Source of the DNA: Boswellia sacra | Lineage: Eukaryota; Streptophyta; Magnoliopsida; Sapindales; Burseraceae | Assembly (NCBI GenBank): GCA_013180625.2 | Contig: SNVD02007645.1 | Location: 1-64,000, forward strand | Direction of reading: 5' to 3' | DNA length: 64,000 nucleotides | Part shown: piece by piece, positions 46,760 through 59,129 of the stretch | How positions within the stretch are numbered: the first letter of the stretch is position 1 | Layout of the letters: every line of letters starts with the position of its first letter | Program-made: the position numbers and the translations under genes | The notes under the pieces: model-generated | Told to the model about the DNA's origin: nothing | Seen by the model: the letters and a program-made list of their open reading frames with translations, nothing else | Databases searched by the model: none

Positions 46760-49700
46760 TTATTCAGATAACTGACAGATGCCTAAGGCTTTTCTTAAAT
46801 TTTTAAATCTTGTTGTATCCAATGCCTCAGTGAATAAGTCAGCCAATTGTCTATGAGTGGAGATGTGTCCAATGTGTATCACCTTAGACTTTACTAGTTC
46901 CCTTATAAAATGGTATCTTATATCAATGTGTTTTATTCTAGAATGCTGAACAAGATTTTTGGAAATATTTATAGCACTAGTATTATCACAAAACACAGTT
47001 ATGGGCTTTTGTTTAATACCATAGTCACTCAACATTTGCTTCATCTACAGTAGTTGTGTGCAAAAACTCCCTACTGCTATGTATTCGGCTTCAGCAGTAG
47101 ACAAAGAAATAGAATTTTGCTTTTTGCTGTGCCATGAAACCAAGTTAGTACCAAGATAAAAACAACCTCCCGAAGTGCTTTTTCAGTCATCTGCATTTCC
47201 TGCCCAATCAGCATCACTGAATCCTGCAAGATAATTATTTGTATCTTTAGAAAACCATATTCCATAATCATATGTTTTATAAACATACCTGATGATTCTC
47301 TTAACTGCTGTAAGATGTGATTCCTTTGGATTTGCTTGAAATCTTGCACACAATCCTACACTAAATCACAAGTCTGGTCTACTTGCTGTGAGGTATAGCA
47401 AGCTGCCAATAATACTTCTGTACAAACTTGCATCAACATCTTTCCCTGTATTGTCTTTGAAAGTTTTAGATTAGTACTGATAGGAGTTTTCATTGGTTTT
47501 GCATTTTCAAGCCCAAATTTCTTTACAAGATATTTTGATTGAGATATGAATATCTTATCATTCATTTGCTTAACCTGTAATCCAAGAAAGAAATTTAATT
47601 CTCCTACCATGCTCATCTCAAACTCTTCATGCATCAACTTAACAAACTCATTAGCTTTGCTTTTGTTAGTTGATCCGAAAACAATGTCATCAATATATAT
47701 TTGTGCAACAAGAAGATAGTTAGATGCATGTTTGATAAACAAAGTCTTATCATTGCTGCCTCTTTTATAACCTATGTTGATCAAAAAGTTTGTCAACCTT
47801 TCATACCAAGCTCTAGGAGCTTGTTTCAAACCATACAAAGGTTTGTGCAATTTGTACACATAATCAGGATGTTTAGGATCTTCAATCCGTTAGGCTATTC
47901 AACAAAGATTTCTTCATTGAGATAGCCATTTAAAAATGCTGTTTTAACATCCATTTGATACAACTTAAAATTAAGCAAAGAAGCAATTGCAAGTAGCAAT
48001 CTGATTGACTCAAGTCTAGCTACTGGTGCAAAGGTTTCATCAAAGTCTATGTCTTCTACTTGTGTGTAACCTTGTGCAACTAGCCTAGCCTTGTTTCTTA
48101 CTACTTGTCCACTTTCATCAGTTTTATTTTTGAAGATCCATTTAGTTCCAATGACATTTGTATTTTCTGGCCTAGGAATGAGTTCCCATACTTCATTCCT
48201 TATAAACTGATTAAGTTCATCTTGCATAGCTTGAATTCGCACCTCTTCTTTTAAAGCTTCTTTCACATTTTTTTGATCAACTAAAGAAACATAACATGCA
48301 AACCTTACCTGATTTCTTACCTTGCTCCGAGTTTTTATCATGCCATCTGGTGTTCCAATGATAGAACTTGTTGGATGTGCCTTCTGAATCCATGTGGGTG
48401 GATCTTTTCTATCATCATCATTCCGGATTGAATTTCTATTCAAATCTGAATTGTGAGATGTTACTGTTACGTCGGGTGTAACAACCGTTGTTTCCTCTTT
48501 CATAACAACATCTTCTATTTTGTTACTGTCTGAATCTGATTTTTCTGTGTCTTTTGTAAAGCTGGTTATGCTTTCCTCTTCTGAGTACTTTACATAATCA
48601 TCAAGATCATCAAATATTACATTTGCAGATTCCATGACTGCCTCAGTTCTCAAATTGTAAACTCGAAATGCTTTGCTATTTTGAGCATATCTCACGAAGA
48701 CTCCTTCATCACTCCTTGGATCCAATTTTCCTAACTGCTCTCTGTCATTTAAGATGTAACACCTGCATCCAAAAACATGAAAATATTTTAAATTTGGCTT
48801 TCTAACTTTCAAAACTTCATGAGGTGTATGATTAGTGGCAGGTCTAAGAAAAACTCTATTTGAAATATAACAATCAGTGCTTATAGCTTCAGCCCATAGC
48901 CTCTTGGTCAATTTTTTGCTATTGAGCGTTACTCTAGTCATCTCTTGAAGAGTTCTATTCTTCCTTTCCACAATGCCATTCTGTTCAGGGGTTTTAGGGG
49001 CTGAAAATTGATGATCAATGCCATGATATTTGCAGAAGTTAGCATAGCTAACATTCTCAAATTCCTTGCCATGATCACTTCTTATTCTCACAATCCTGCC
49101 AATGTTCCTATTTTGTTCATTTTCAAGCTTAACACAAAGATTCCTGAAAGCTTCAAAAGTGTCATATTTTTCTTTAATGAAATCAACCCAAGTATATCTA
49201 GAAAAATCATCCACACAAACAAATATGTATCTCTTATCCATAATGCTTTCAATTTGCATAGGACCCATAAGATCCATGTGAAGCAAATTAAGTATTTTGG
49301 ATGTGCTAAGATGTGGATTTGACTCGTGTGAATTTCTAATTTGTTTTCCCATTTGACAAGGTCCACAAATTCCATTAACTTTGTCATCAAGTTTAGAAAC
49401 TCCTTTTACTACACCTAACTTAATTAATTTAACCAAGTCTTTATAATTTAAGTGTCCTAATTTTTGATGCCACAATTTCAAATCCGTAATCCTAGCATGA
49501 AATGCACTCTTTACCAAATAACAATTATCCGAAGATCTATTACCTTCTAGAATGCATTTACTAAAATTATCTAAGACCATGCATTTGTTTTGTGTGAAAT
49601 TAACTTTATACTTGTCATCACAAATCTGACTAATACTAATAAGATTAGCTTTCAAACCTTCAATCAGCAAGACATTTTGAAAATTGGGGAGGCCTTTGAC

Positions 49701-49830
49701 ATTCAAAGTGCCTTTACCAATGATCTTACTCTTTGCTCCATCTCTATAGGTGACATTACCATCTCTGCATGCTTTAAAATCTGTTAAAAACTATTTATTT
49801 CCAGTCATGTGCTAGGAACAACCACTGTCA
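46760..49830 (-). pseudogene. Copia pol: protease end, integrase, reverse transcriptase, RNase H
   Basis: Protease remnant near 49830 (DSGCS, then an in-frame TAG at 49812-49814, HMTG). The long frame 49706-47895 has the GAG-pre-integrase segment [16 protein letters not shown] with CGPCQMGKQ, the integrase core with Asp in CVDDFSR, Asp in RSDHGKEF and Glu in [11 protein letters not shown], and the RT start [20 protein letters not shown]. It ends at a stop and frameshift near 47885-47897. RT resumes as YKLHKPLYGLKQAPRAWYE with catalytic YIDDIVFGS (47859-47356), then shifted frames and finally RNase H (CDNTSAINISKN, 47044-46760). It would copy the element RNA into DNA and integrate it; with at least five breaks it cannot. 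Confidence 0.92.
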
Positions 49831-50872
49831 AAATACCACAAATCATTAGATGATTGGTTAAGAGCAGTAAGAGCAACATGACATACTGTCTTGTCTTTCT
49901 TAACCCACTGCTGTTGTGGTTTTGGTAACAGTTTGAACTGTTTTGATCTCTTAAGTAAAAGATTCAACAGTTTAAAGCATCTAGGTCTAATATGTCCCTT
50001 TTTACCATAAAAATAACAAGTAGGAATGAATTTCTTTACCTTTTCAGGACTGGCTTTTAAAGAACTCAGAGGAGAGACAAATGTCTCACTGCTCTTGGAA
50101 TCAGGGCTTGACTTTTAAAGAGTTAAGTTTCGAATACTTACCTGATGTTGAGGCTTTAACAAAAACTATTGTTGATGAAGATGCACAATTACCTTCTGTG
50201 TACCCCAAGCCATGTTTGTTAGAGTTGTCTCTTCCAAGACTCAAGACCTGATCAAGTTTGGCTGCTCCGATTTTGAGTTGATCAACACACCTTTTGCTTT
50301 CAACCAGTTCTGTTGTGATTTTCTCAATATGCGCTTTTTTTTTTGTCAAAATAGTCTCCAATTTTGAGATCTGTTTTTCAGCATAGGATTTTTCACATTC
50401 CAGCACCTCAATCTTCTTCTTCAAGTTTTTGATTTCTTCCTTCTGATTCAGCCATTCACCATAGAGTGCTTTGTATGTCTCTTACAACTCTTCATAGTAT
50501 TCTCATCTATCTTCTTCATCAGAATGATCAACACTGGTTCTATAATTTTTTGTTATGTCAGACATAATAGCTTTCCCTTTATCAGCTGTAGATGCAGTAA
50601 ATGCAACAAAGTTGCTCATGCAATCTTGATCTTCTTACTCTGATTCTGATTCATCACTCCAGATTGCTGTCAGTCCTTTATTCTTCTTCTTGAGATTAGC
50701 CCATAACCAGAAAATTCATAACACTGAATTTGCCCTTTCTTTTCAGGTTGTTTTGACTTTTTCTTGTCATTCTCCTTGCTGAACTTTCTGAATTTTTCTT
50801 CGCTTGAATTTGATGGCTTTCCTTGATTCTTTTTCCTGAAATTTCTTTTCATAAACTTGACATAATTTTTTG
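49831..50872 (-). pseudogene. Copia gag C-terminal half: zinc knuckle, coiled coil, gag-pol linker
   Basis: The zinc-knuckle position (about 50720-50680) reads CYEFSGYGLISRRR, having lost all but the first Cys of the CCHC pattern. A coiled-coil stretch (EKSYAEKQISKLETILTKKK) and the linker phrase KLDQVLSLGRDN, typical of this lineage, follow. Several stops interrupt it. In the intact family this region binds genomic RNA. Confidence 0.75.
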
Positions 50873-51601
50873 TTAGAAAAGTAATCTGTTTAGAATCTGT
50901 TTCATCAAGCTCACACTACTTTTATCATCAGATTTTTCAATTTTCACATTGAATGCAATGCTTTTACCTTTTTGCTTCATAGTACTCTGATTAATTTCAA
51001 AGTTTTGGAGAATGCCAAATATTTCATCAACCTTCATCTCATTAATGTTTTTAACTTCCTTAATGGCTGAAATTTTAGGTTGAAATTTATTTGGAACAGA
51101 CCTAATTATCTTGCTAACAATTTCTGCATCAGTGAAAGTTTTGCCAAACATGTATGCCGAATTTATAATGTGGCATATCTTAGAGTAAAACTCAGAAATT
51201 GACTCATCCTCATGCATCATCAGATTTTCAAATTGAGAATTTAATCTCATCAATTTAGATCTTTTAACAGATGCAGTACCTTCATGTTTTACCTCAACTT
51301 TGTACCTTGAAATCTGTCCGAAGTTGTTTAAGTCCACTGCAGCAAAGATTGCATTAAGCGCCTTTGAATTCCAGCTGGAACATCGGTATTCTTCATCAGT
51401 CCATTCATCCTCTGGTTTGGGTTCGGAATCACCAAAAGCATTCACCTTTGTTGGTCGTGTCCATCCTTTAAGCACACTAGTCCATGCTCTATCATTAAAA
51501 GATTTGATATACATCATCATTCTTACCTTCCAATATGCGTAATTACTATCATTAAGAATAGGTGGTTGTGTTTCGGATCCTCCATTGCGAGTAAACTCCA
51601 T
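50873..51601 (-). pseudogene. Copia gag N-terminal region (UBN2-type)
   Basis: The ATG at 51601 opens MEFTRNGGSETQPPILNDSN followed by YAYWKVRMMMYIKS. Then come ALNAIFAAVDLNNFGQIS and FENLMMHEDESISEFYSKI, the usual landmarks of copia Gag (UBN2 domain), over 242 codons. This is the best-preserved part of the element. It ends at a stop just before the zinc-knuckle region. The protein would form the particle shell. Confidence 0.88.
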
Positions 51602-51650
51602 CCTTCTAGATCAACGTGATCGTTTTCTTCATTTGTCTATCAGTGAACCT

Positions 51651-51662
51651 GCTCTGATACCA
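51651..51662 (-). other. Primer-binding site (tRNA-iMet) of the copia element
   Basis: The minus strand reads TGGTATCAGAGC, complementary to the 3' end of initiator tRNA-Met, two bases inside the 5' LTR. Confidence 0.93.
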
Positions 51663-51664
51663 AT

Positions 51665-52191
51665 TGATAGTTCTAGAAGTATGCAGTTATATAAAATAAA
51701 ACAGTAAATTGTTAAGTAAATTGACACAAGAGGATTTTTACGTGGTTCGGTTATAAAACCTACATCCACGGACAGCTATAGAGTTGCATTTCACTAAGCT
51801 CTTGTTTGTACAATCTTTAGGACCTTTTACAATGTTGACTCACCCTTACACACTGACCTAATCTTTGTAAAACAAAATCTTTGCAAAGATTATAAACTCT
51901 ATTGATACTGCCCACTTTCTGTTGCAGATAACTTAACAACACACTGTTAAGTTAAACATAACACACGAAGTCTGACATTGAATTACATAAACATTTAACC
52001 CTCAAGTTTAAAGTCTCGACACTAGACGAAATCAAAACTCGACAAAGTCTCAACAACCACACTTGACACCAATAATCTCGACATGATCTACTCAACACAT
52101 CTCGATATATCTCAACATAATCAACTCGACACATCTCGACACATCTCGATATATCTCGACACAATCAACTCGACATATTTCGACACCACCA
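51665..52191 (-). repeat. 5' LTR of the copia element, internally deleted
   Basis: 527 bp matching both ends of the 1201-bp 3' LTR. Similarity breaks after CTCAAGTT (52008) and resumes at AAGTCTCGACACTAGACG, skipping about 42967-43676 of the partner. Confidence 0.88.
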
Positions 52192-53810
52192 CCCACTCCC
52201 GACCATATCGCTCTTGACTACTTCACCAACCCCTATCTCTTTCATTCCCTCCCGATCACTCCATTCTTGGTCACATAGAAACGCCAAAGCAATAGAACAT
52301 GATAGCTACCTAACGTGCCTGCGTAAATGTGGGATGGTCCCCTCATACATGTGGCACTCTGAGAGTCTTGCACGCCTGTAAAAAGGGTAAAATGGTCCCG
52401 CCCATCCATGTGGCAGCTCTAGAGTAGGATAGCACATCGACACCAGCAGCTGCAGTGTGCTTGGAGGCCAAGAAATCACATCCAGCCACCCATTTGGGAA
52501 GAAGTGGGCGGCCTAGTTCTCTCATTGGGTGAAGGAGAGTATAAAAGCAGTAATTTAAGGTTGAGAAGATATGTTGGCACCTTGTGAGAAACCCTAGGCA
52601 GCCATATTTGAATTGTTTAAGGTTTTCCCCGAGTCTTGGGTCACCCAAAAGAGAGAGGACGGTTGCTTTCTTCACTGTTTGTTGCCCTCAGCTACTGTTG
52701 TGCTGCTATTCTAGCTGCTGCATCGTTATTTCTTTTATTTTTGCCACTGTTTATTCTCTCCTTTTACATCTGAACACTCTCCCTTTACACTTTATATAAA
52801 AACTGCGATTGTCATGGCTGATTTGAGTGTCAGAGGGCACATGTCAAGGAGCTCTGGCAGGCTTTGGCTCTTCTACTAGTTTTACAGTTCTTGATTTGCC
52901 AGCAGCACTGTTAGTGGAGTGTTCATGTTGTGATTAGGAGACAGTCTTTCACCTTAGAAGCAAACAGTGAGAAGGAGAATAGCGGCTTATCCAGGGTGAT
53001 CCATTCCAATTATCAGGCATTGGGATACTGTTCTTCCAAGATATGCGCTGCCATTTGTACTAATTTTTGGATCAACAAAGGGCAAAATTTCTTTCAATAG
53101 TCACAATATAAGGTAAATTTTATTGTTAAATGCTTTTGTAAACTCAGATGACTTTAAGGGTACAATGGTAACTTTCTAATCTTAAGCTTATCATCTGCCA
53201 TAAACATGGAGAAGATAATCTGGAATTTTTTTTTGAATACTAGAAGGTAATCTATTTTGATTATATATTGTTGATTTGGGTTTTTGTGGCTTTTCTTTGA
53301 TGGACTAAGGATGGTGGCAGTAGTATTGAGATGGCTTTTCATAATCAAAGATCAAAATAATGTCAATGTTCACAATGAAACTATAGGTTCAACAACCCAA
53401 GATTCATGGCTGGCCTTGATGGGCTGCACTTTTTTAATCTCTTTTTTTTTTTTAATAAAAGAAAATGAGGAAAAAAATTCCTATTGAGGCTCATGACTAA
53501 AGGATTGAAAGGATATGAACGGAAAATTGAAATGAAAAATCAAAATAGAATAATTAAATTTTTTTTTAGTTTTTTAATCTCTCAAAATGTATTCATTTAT
53601 CACATTTTTATCAATATCTATTGACCATTATCAATTAGTAATGTGAGAATAGTTACATATTTGACCGCTAAGAGCCATGGAGGGATTGCATAAGGTGACT
53701 AATTCGCAAAAACTATTTGTGTATAATTGAAGCTCACTTCAAGAAATTTATAAATGTAAACCTTTTGCAGTTGGAAAGATCTAAAATCCTTGTTTTGAAT
53801 CAAAATTCAG
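52192..53810. other. Intergenic DNA, no gene recognised
   Basis: Less AT-rich between 52192 and 53050 than its surroundings, as in a transcribed leader or old element, but no conserved protein is found on either strand. A frame from 52814 (MADLSVRGHMSRSSGRLW) ends after 21 codons. Beyond 53100 it is AT-rich. Confidence 0.4.
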
Positions 53811-54449
53811 ACCTAATTGGGGAGTTTTTTTTTTATTTAACCCCTTTTTGGGGCCTCTTAACTAAATCGAACCCATTTTTTTTATTTTAACTATTTGTGA
53901 CTTTTTTTCATACAAAAAGACGTGAATATCCTTTTTTATTGTTAAAGTATAGAATATTATTTTTATATAATACACGACATAGTCGTGTAAATTGCACAAT
54001 AGAGTCGAGCAAAATTTTTGAGACCTGTAATTTTGCACGGCCTTATCGTAAATTTGCATAACTTTGTCGTGCAAAATTTCTAAAGCTATTTTTTTTAACA
54101 CAATGGGGTCGTGAAGTTGCACCACTTATTCGTGCAATATACTAACTACATTTATAATGTTATTGATAATTATTTTATGAGATGATTATGCAAGTTGCAT
54201 GATATAGTTATGCGAAACATTAAGATCTAGTTTTTTTTTATTTTTGCACGGCTCTTTCTTGCAATTGCACAACTATGTCGTACAAAAAACTATACATGTA
54301 ATCCAATTTCGTTATTTTTAAAATTATTAAGGATATCTTTGTACTTTTTTTTCAAAAAAGGGTAAAAGATAAATAAAATAAAAAAAGGTTAGACACACTT
54401 AGTGGGTCACCCAAGAGGTTATTTGATGGAAATTCACCCCTAATTAGGT
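53811..54449. mobile_element. Possible MITE with imperfect terminal inverted repeats and TTGCACGAC-type repeats
   Basis: The left end ACCTAATTGGGGAGTTT and the right end, reverse-complemented, ACCTAATTAGGGGTGAA, pair imperfectly over about 60 bp, both including AAC(C)CC/ACCTCTT text. The interior (53970-54290) repeats words like TTGCACGAC / GTCGTGCAA around six times in alternating direction. There is no coding capacity and no clear target duplication. Confidence 0.45.
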
Positions 54450-54639
54450 TCATCATGCGAACAATCTTCTAGGGCCATGGTTTTTAAAAATGCAATTATC
54501 TTATAGCATGACAATCATTACTTCAAGTGATTGTATAGTGCGAATGTTTCTTCAAATTTTTTTAATTATGTACCGAACAATCTCAAAATAAATAAATAAA
54601 TAAATATTTAAGATATTTCATAGGACAAGGGATTAAAAA

Positions 54640-55600
54640 GAATGAGCATTGAGGGTCAAAATTAATGAAAACGAGTCTAAACGGGTCATTTAAAGAAAAA
54701 AAAAAAGAGTAACAAATGAAAGCAAAAACATAATGAATGGTTTATTTGACTTTAAGCAGAAACATCAACAAGTTAATGAAGGATTTTGAAGAATTACACA
54801 AATTATTCTTAGACTGTTGGTTATATGTAGGCCTCAATTATTAAGCTATGTGATCTGTATATTAATGGAATTCATACGGTAAATTATTTGTAATATTTAT
54901 ATGTTAAGCAATAAACCAAAATACATATTCACAAAACCAATATGCCACTCTTCTTCCGTATTAACTAGCAGTTCGTTTATAGTAACTGGCCATATATCTC
55001 TTTACAAGAGATATAAACCTCGGTATATGAATTGAATATATCATATTTACGGTGAATCTCATCGTATGAAAACTTACATATCATTATTGATTAACATAAC
55101 TACATTTATATTTCTACGATTATTAACAACTTGATAACTACTTAAAAAAATTGAATGATCTTTGATTTGACTTTGTCTTCCCAATTTCTTGAGCTAATCT
55201 CCGAGTCAATAATTATATTTTACTCAGCCGCCTAATTAGATACAAGATTTTCGTTTTCTAGGAAAAGAAATAGGTTTGTTACCAGGACTTTACTAACTTT
55301 TTTTTTTTGAAACTTTAGTTCAGTTTAATCACTTTTTTGTTTTATTTTTTCCTTAAAGCAAAAAAAAAAAAAAAAAGTTACTTCACAAATTAACGGTAAC
55401 CAAAAAGTTATTTTATTGCAAGAGTATAAATTACTAATCAACAAAACCCTATATTATGTATCAGTATTAATTAATTTCAACCCACAATATTTTTAGTTAA
55501 AAAATAATAATGAAGTTGTAAGGGTTAGTATTATATCCTATGTTGCAAATAATAATGATGACCTAAAATGATAATTACGATAATAATAGCGAATCTAAGA
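54640..55600. repeat. Right arm of a long-distance inverted repeat (partner 22060-22620)
   Basis: The reverse complement follows the left arm block by block, e.g. AATAAAATAACTTTTTGGTT at about 55390-55415 and GTCCTGGTAACAAACCT at about 55272-55289. About 360 bp (roughly 54795-55150) is extra in this arm. No coding sequence is recognised. Confidence 0.7.
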
Positions 55601-55699
55601 AAATTAGAGTCCACGTGTGTTATTATTGGCAGTTTATGGGATTAATTTGATGAAGGTGCCAAAGTTATTTTAAGTGTAAGTTACTTAGTTTTCTATCTT

Positions 55700-55943
55700 A
55701 ACTGTATTAGGATTATTTTGGTTTGTTTAGAAGAACTTTTATTGTCCTATTTTACTTCGAGTTAAACATAGGAGTTAGGACATTATTCAATTTCATTTTA
55801 GGACAACTATTGTTATTATCCTATTTCACTTTAATAGACTTTATATTGATATCTTATTTCTTTTTAATCCTAATTCATATCCTATTCAAAGTGGATTTGG
55901 TTTCTTGCAGTTGAAAGTAACGTGTGAAGACTTATCGGACAAT

Positions 55944-55980
<37 letters not shown>

Positions 55981-56370
55981 CTAGAGATGCGCATAAAGAG
56001 TCAAAGCAAGAGGATCAAGGAGTGCATCTTTCATTGAAGGACAGTCTCATTTTGAAGCTTTATGCTTCCCTTCTTTATTACAAATCGTGTGTTACTCAAT
56101 CTAATGAGTGAGCACATAAGTTCATTGTCGAGTGTTTAGTCATTTGTTACTTGACAGTTTCATGTGTTGAATGCAATGACACGGATAGTTGATTCATAAG
56201 TCTTGTGTTCTTTGAGAGAACAAGCGCTATGAGTAGAGGAAGTCTGCCATTGTAAATCCTTGAGTTTGCAAACCAAAGAGTAATATAGTGAATTACAGCT
56301 TTCTTACTGCCATGAAGTAAGATTTTGTAACTGAGTCACGTAAAATATCTGTGCATTTTTTATTTACAAT
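55700..56370 (+). repeat. Diverged copia-type LTR remnant
   Basis: The right part has the same order of phrases as the copia LTR end read in the sense direction: TTTGCAAACCAAAGAG, AGTGAATTACAGCT and GTAACTGAGTCACGTAAAA. Identity is low and no element body is attached. A TA microsatellite sits at 55947-55979. Confidence 0.4.
55947..55979. repeat. (TA)n microsatellite
   Basis: About 16 TA units. Confidence 0.95.
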
Positions 56371-57627
56371 GATATGTTTTTATGGAATATTTTCATCTAA
56401 TCAAATATCAACATATTTAATAAAATATTTTCTTGGTTACATGCGTTAATTATATTTCAGAATTTAAAAAAAATTGCTTAAAAATACTAAAATTATCAAT
56501 AATTATATATTTAATATTTTTTAATTATATTTTTTAAATTATTAAATTTATTTTTTTTAAATAGAGAAATAGGGTATTGAAAATATTTTCGAAGGTTCAT
56601 ATAATTCCATTTTTTTTTTCTGTTGTTAGAATAATTGATATTAAGATTGGAATAGACCTGAAGATTGATTTGTAATAAGCTTTCCCTAGAGATTTAGTCA
56701 TTGTAAATATTTGATAGAGTTGATGAAGATTGTATGAGTGAAGATGTATAGAAACTCTTAAGAAAAAGGAGATATTTGAGAAAATGTTTATTCTTGGATG
56801 GGTACACCAGTATTAATAATAATATATTTACATTTCATTTACAACTAAGATTTTATACAACCAGAGTTAGCAAAATATTATTGAATTATTAATTACCATG
56901 TCATCCAATTTAACATCTTTTATTTAGTTCTATTTTTTACCCCTCCAATGATAGCTTACTAACTCAGGTTGTATAAAAAATATTTGTAGATAAGTTATAG
57001 ATGTAACATTACCCTACTGATATAGGGATTAAGAAAACGAGTTTATTTAAAAAATGATTATTTATAACAGTTATTTTTAGTATGCATATATTTACTATTT
57101 GGGTGAGTTTATAGGGTAAAAAGAAACTATTTAAAATTTTATGGTGGTAAATTAAACAAATGGGAATGTAAAGGAGAAATTTAGGTACAAATATACAATA
57201 GTATCACCCCTCCAATAAAAAAGGGAAATAGATTTGAAAATTATGTCAAACTAGTATGTTCAATAACTAATTCATATTAATATTGTTAACTCAATAAGTA
57301 ATGTTCCTCGTCTTAAAAATGGTACATTAACTTGAGATTTTTATCTATTGATTTTAATATCTGAGTGTAAAATTTTGAAAATATAATATTATTCTTTAAC
57401 TCATTAAGATATTTTGATTACAATTTCTTTTTAATGCATTACCAATTAATATTACGTAATGTTCTCAAGCTAGGATCAAAACAATAACGGAAAAAGGGTT
57501 GACAATTTATGTACCATATTTAAGTAGTTGATGACAGCAAAATCTAAAAGAGCAGGATGAAATTGACTTTTTCTGAAACGGACAGCTTGCAATTATTTTA
57601 ATAAGGGAAAAACATATAATAGTTAAA
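56371..57627. other. Intergenic DNA, no gene seen
   Basis: Very AT-rich; nothing supported. Confidence 0.5.
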
Positions 57628-58049
57628 GCTCTGTTCTTTCTTGTTTCCTAAAAACTATTTTTCATTTTCGGAATACAGAATTCTTGCAAAACATATTCTT
57701 TTCTCTTTTTGTAATATATTTTCACAAAACATTGTTTTTAACATTTTCAGAATTCAAATTCATCCCTCCCTAATTCTTCTCTCTCTGTTTTCATCTTCTA
57801 TTTTCTTCTTCTCTCTCCATTTTATATCAATAATTCATTTTCAAACACATATCATGTTTTTGTTTTCAAAATTTCAACCCAAAAATTCATTTCTAAACAC
57901 ATATTCTTAAAACCATTTTTAAATTTGCATTTTACAAATTCATTTCCAAACACATATCCTTTCCTTAAAATACATTCTCTAAATCATAGAAATTCATTTT
58001 CTAAATCATTTTGGAAACAAAAACACATGAAACAAAAACGAACACACCA
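57628..58049. mobile_element. Possible short MITE
   Basis: The left end GCTCTGTTCTTTCTTGTTTC and the right end, reverse-complemented, GGTGTGTTCGTTTTTGTTTC, form imperfect inverted ends. The inside repeats ATTTTC and CAAACACATAT words. No target duplication is identified. Confidence 0.35.
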
Positions 58050-59129
58050 TAAGAGACACCATCAAATAAATTAATGTTAACAAGAAGCCATTGAAAACCA
58101 GAACTAGACTATTAGTTACAAATGACCAAATAATTGGTACTAATTGCTAGTTGAAGAAGACCAAACTGTAGATCAAGAAAAAAGCATCAATGAAAGAGTT
58201 CTTACTGACATAAATGGGAAACTAACATAACAAAAACCTGAACCAAAAGCAAAATTTAGAGGAGAAAGTCTGTGCATAGATTTTATTAATGCAGAAAACA
58301 AAAAACAAAACAAATCGAAGTTCTATCAATCTGGAAATACTTGAAATAATTGTCAGATATAATTTTATCATAAGAATATCCTATGTATGGAATAAAGAAA
58401 ACTCTCAATGAGACCCATGGTTCGGAATTTGTTATAACAATGCAACAGGCATATGATTGTACAAAAAATTATAAATGAATATATAAATCTTGTAACATCT
58501 TTATAATAACAACTTCTATATATATCAATTTAAAAATTTTATATTAAAAAACAAAACATTTTCTATTCATTTACAACTTTTATATATTTATTTATAATTT
58601 TTACATGATAGGATGCATCAATGCACCGCTATACTATAGTATAGCACGCAATGATTCCAACAAAAAACAAAATTTTAGTAATTAAATCTTTACCAAGGAT
58701 TAAAAAAAAATACAACACAAAGGGTTGTAATTCAAATATTCATGGTGATATAACCTAATATATCTAATGGCTGCAATGGAGATGCCATGCAAAGTTACAA
58801 GTAGAAAAATAAAATATTCACAATCCTAAAACATGATAACAATAAAATAATTTGAGATAAATTATAAATAAGATACAGATAATTCTTGATTCACAAAGAT
58901 TTAAGCTGTATACTCCTATTCTCTGTATTCTGCATAAATTAAGAACATAAATATTTCAAGAATATCAGAAGTAAATCAAGGAAAAGAAAAATGATTCATT
59001 AATAACCAAAATTGTAGAGAAATCCTTACGGGGTTACATGAGGTGTAATGATGCAGATGGGGAACATAACCCTCCACTCCTTGCTCCCGGCAAACGGGCC
59101 TAAATCTTCCTAAAATAAAATATAGGCTT
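58050..59129. other. Intergenic DNA downstream of the zinc-knuckle gene
   Basis: AT-rich, no gene seen. The right end should contain the 3' untranslated region of the neighbouring gene. Confidence 0.5.

Larger units (their letters stand above)
42622..52191 (-). mobile_element. Ty1/copia LTR retrotransposon, SIRE-like, decayed
   Basis: Related LTRs (42622-43822 and 51665-52191) enclose, on the minus strand, gag, protease, integrase, RT, RNase H and an extra ORF. The tRNA-iMet primer site and a polypurine tract are next to the right and left LTRs. Order gag-PR-INT-RT-RH proves the copia class; an added ORF after RNase H is a feature of the SIRE (Maximus) lineage. Stops and frameshifts occur in every region. 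A clean target duplication is not visible (TACAC on the left, CCCAC on the right). The 5' LTR is about 0.7 kb shorter than the 3' LTR. Confidence 0.93.

Noticed and set aside
42622..52191. Target-site duplication for the copia element
   Set aside because: The flanking five bases (TACAC and CCCAC) differ at two positions; I could not claim a duplication.
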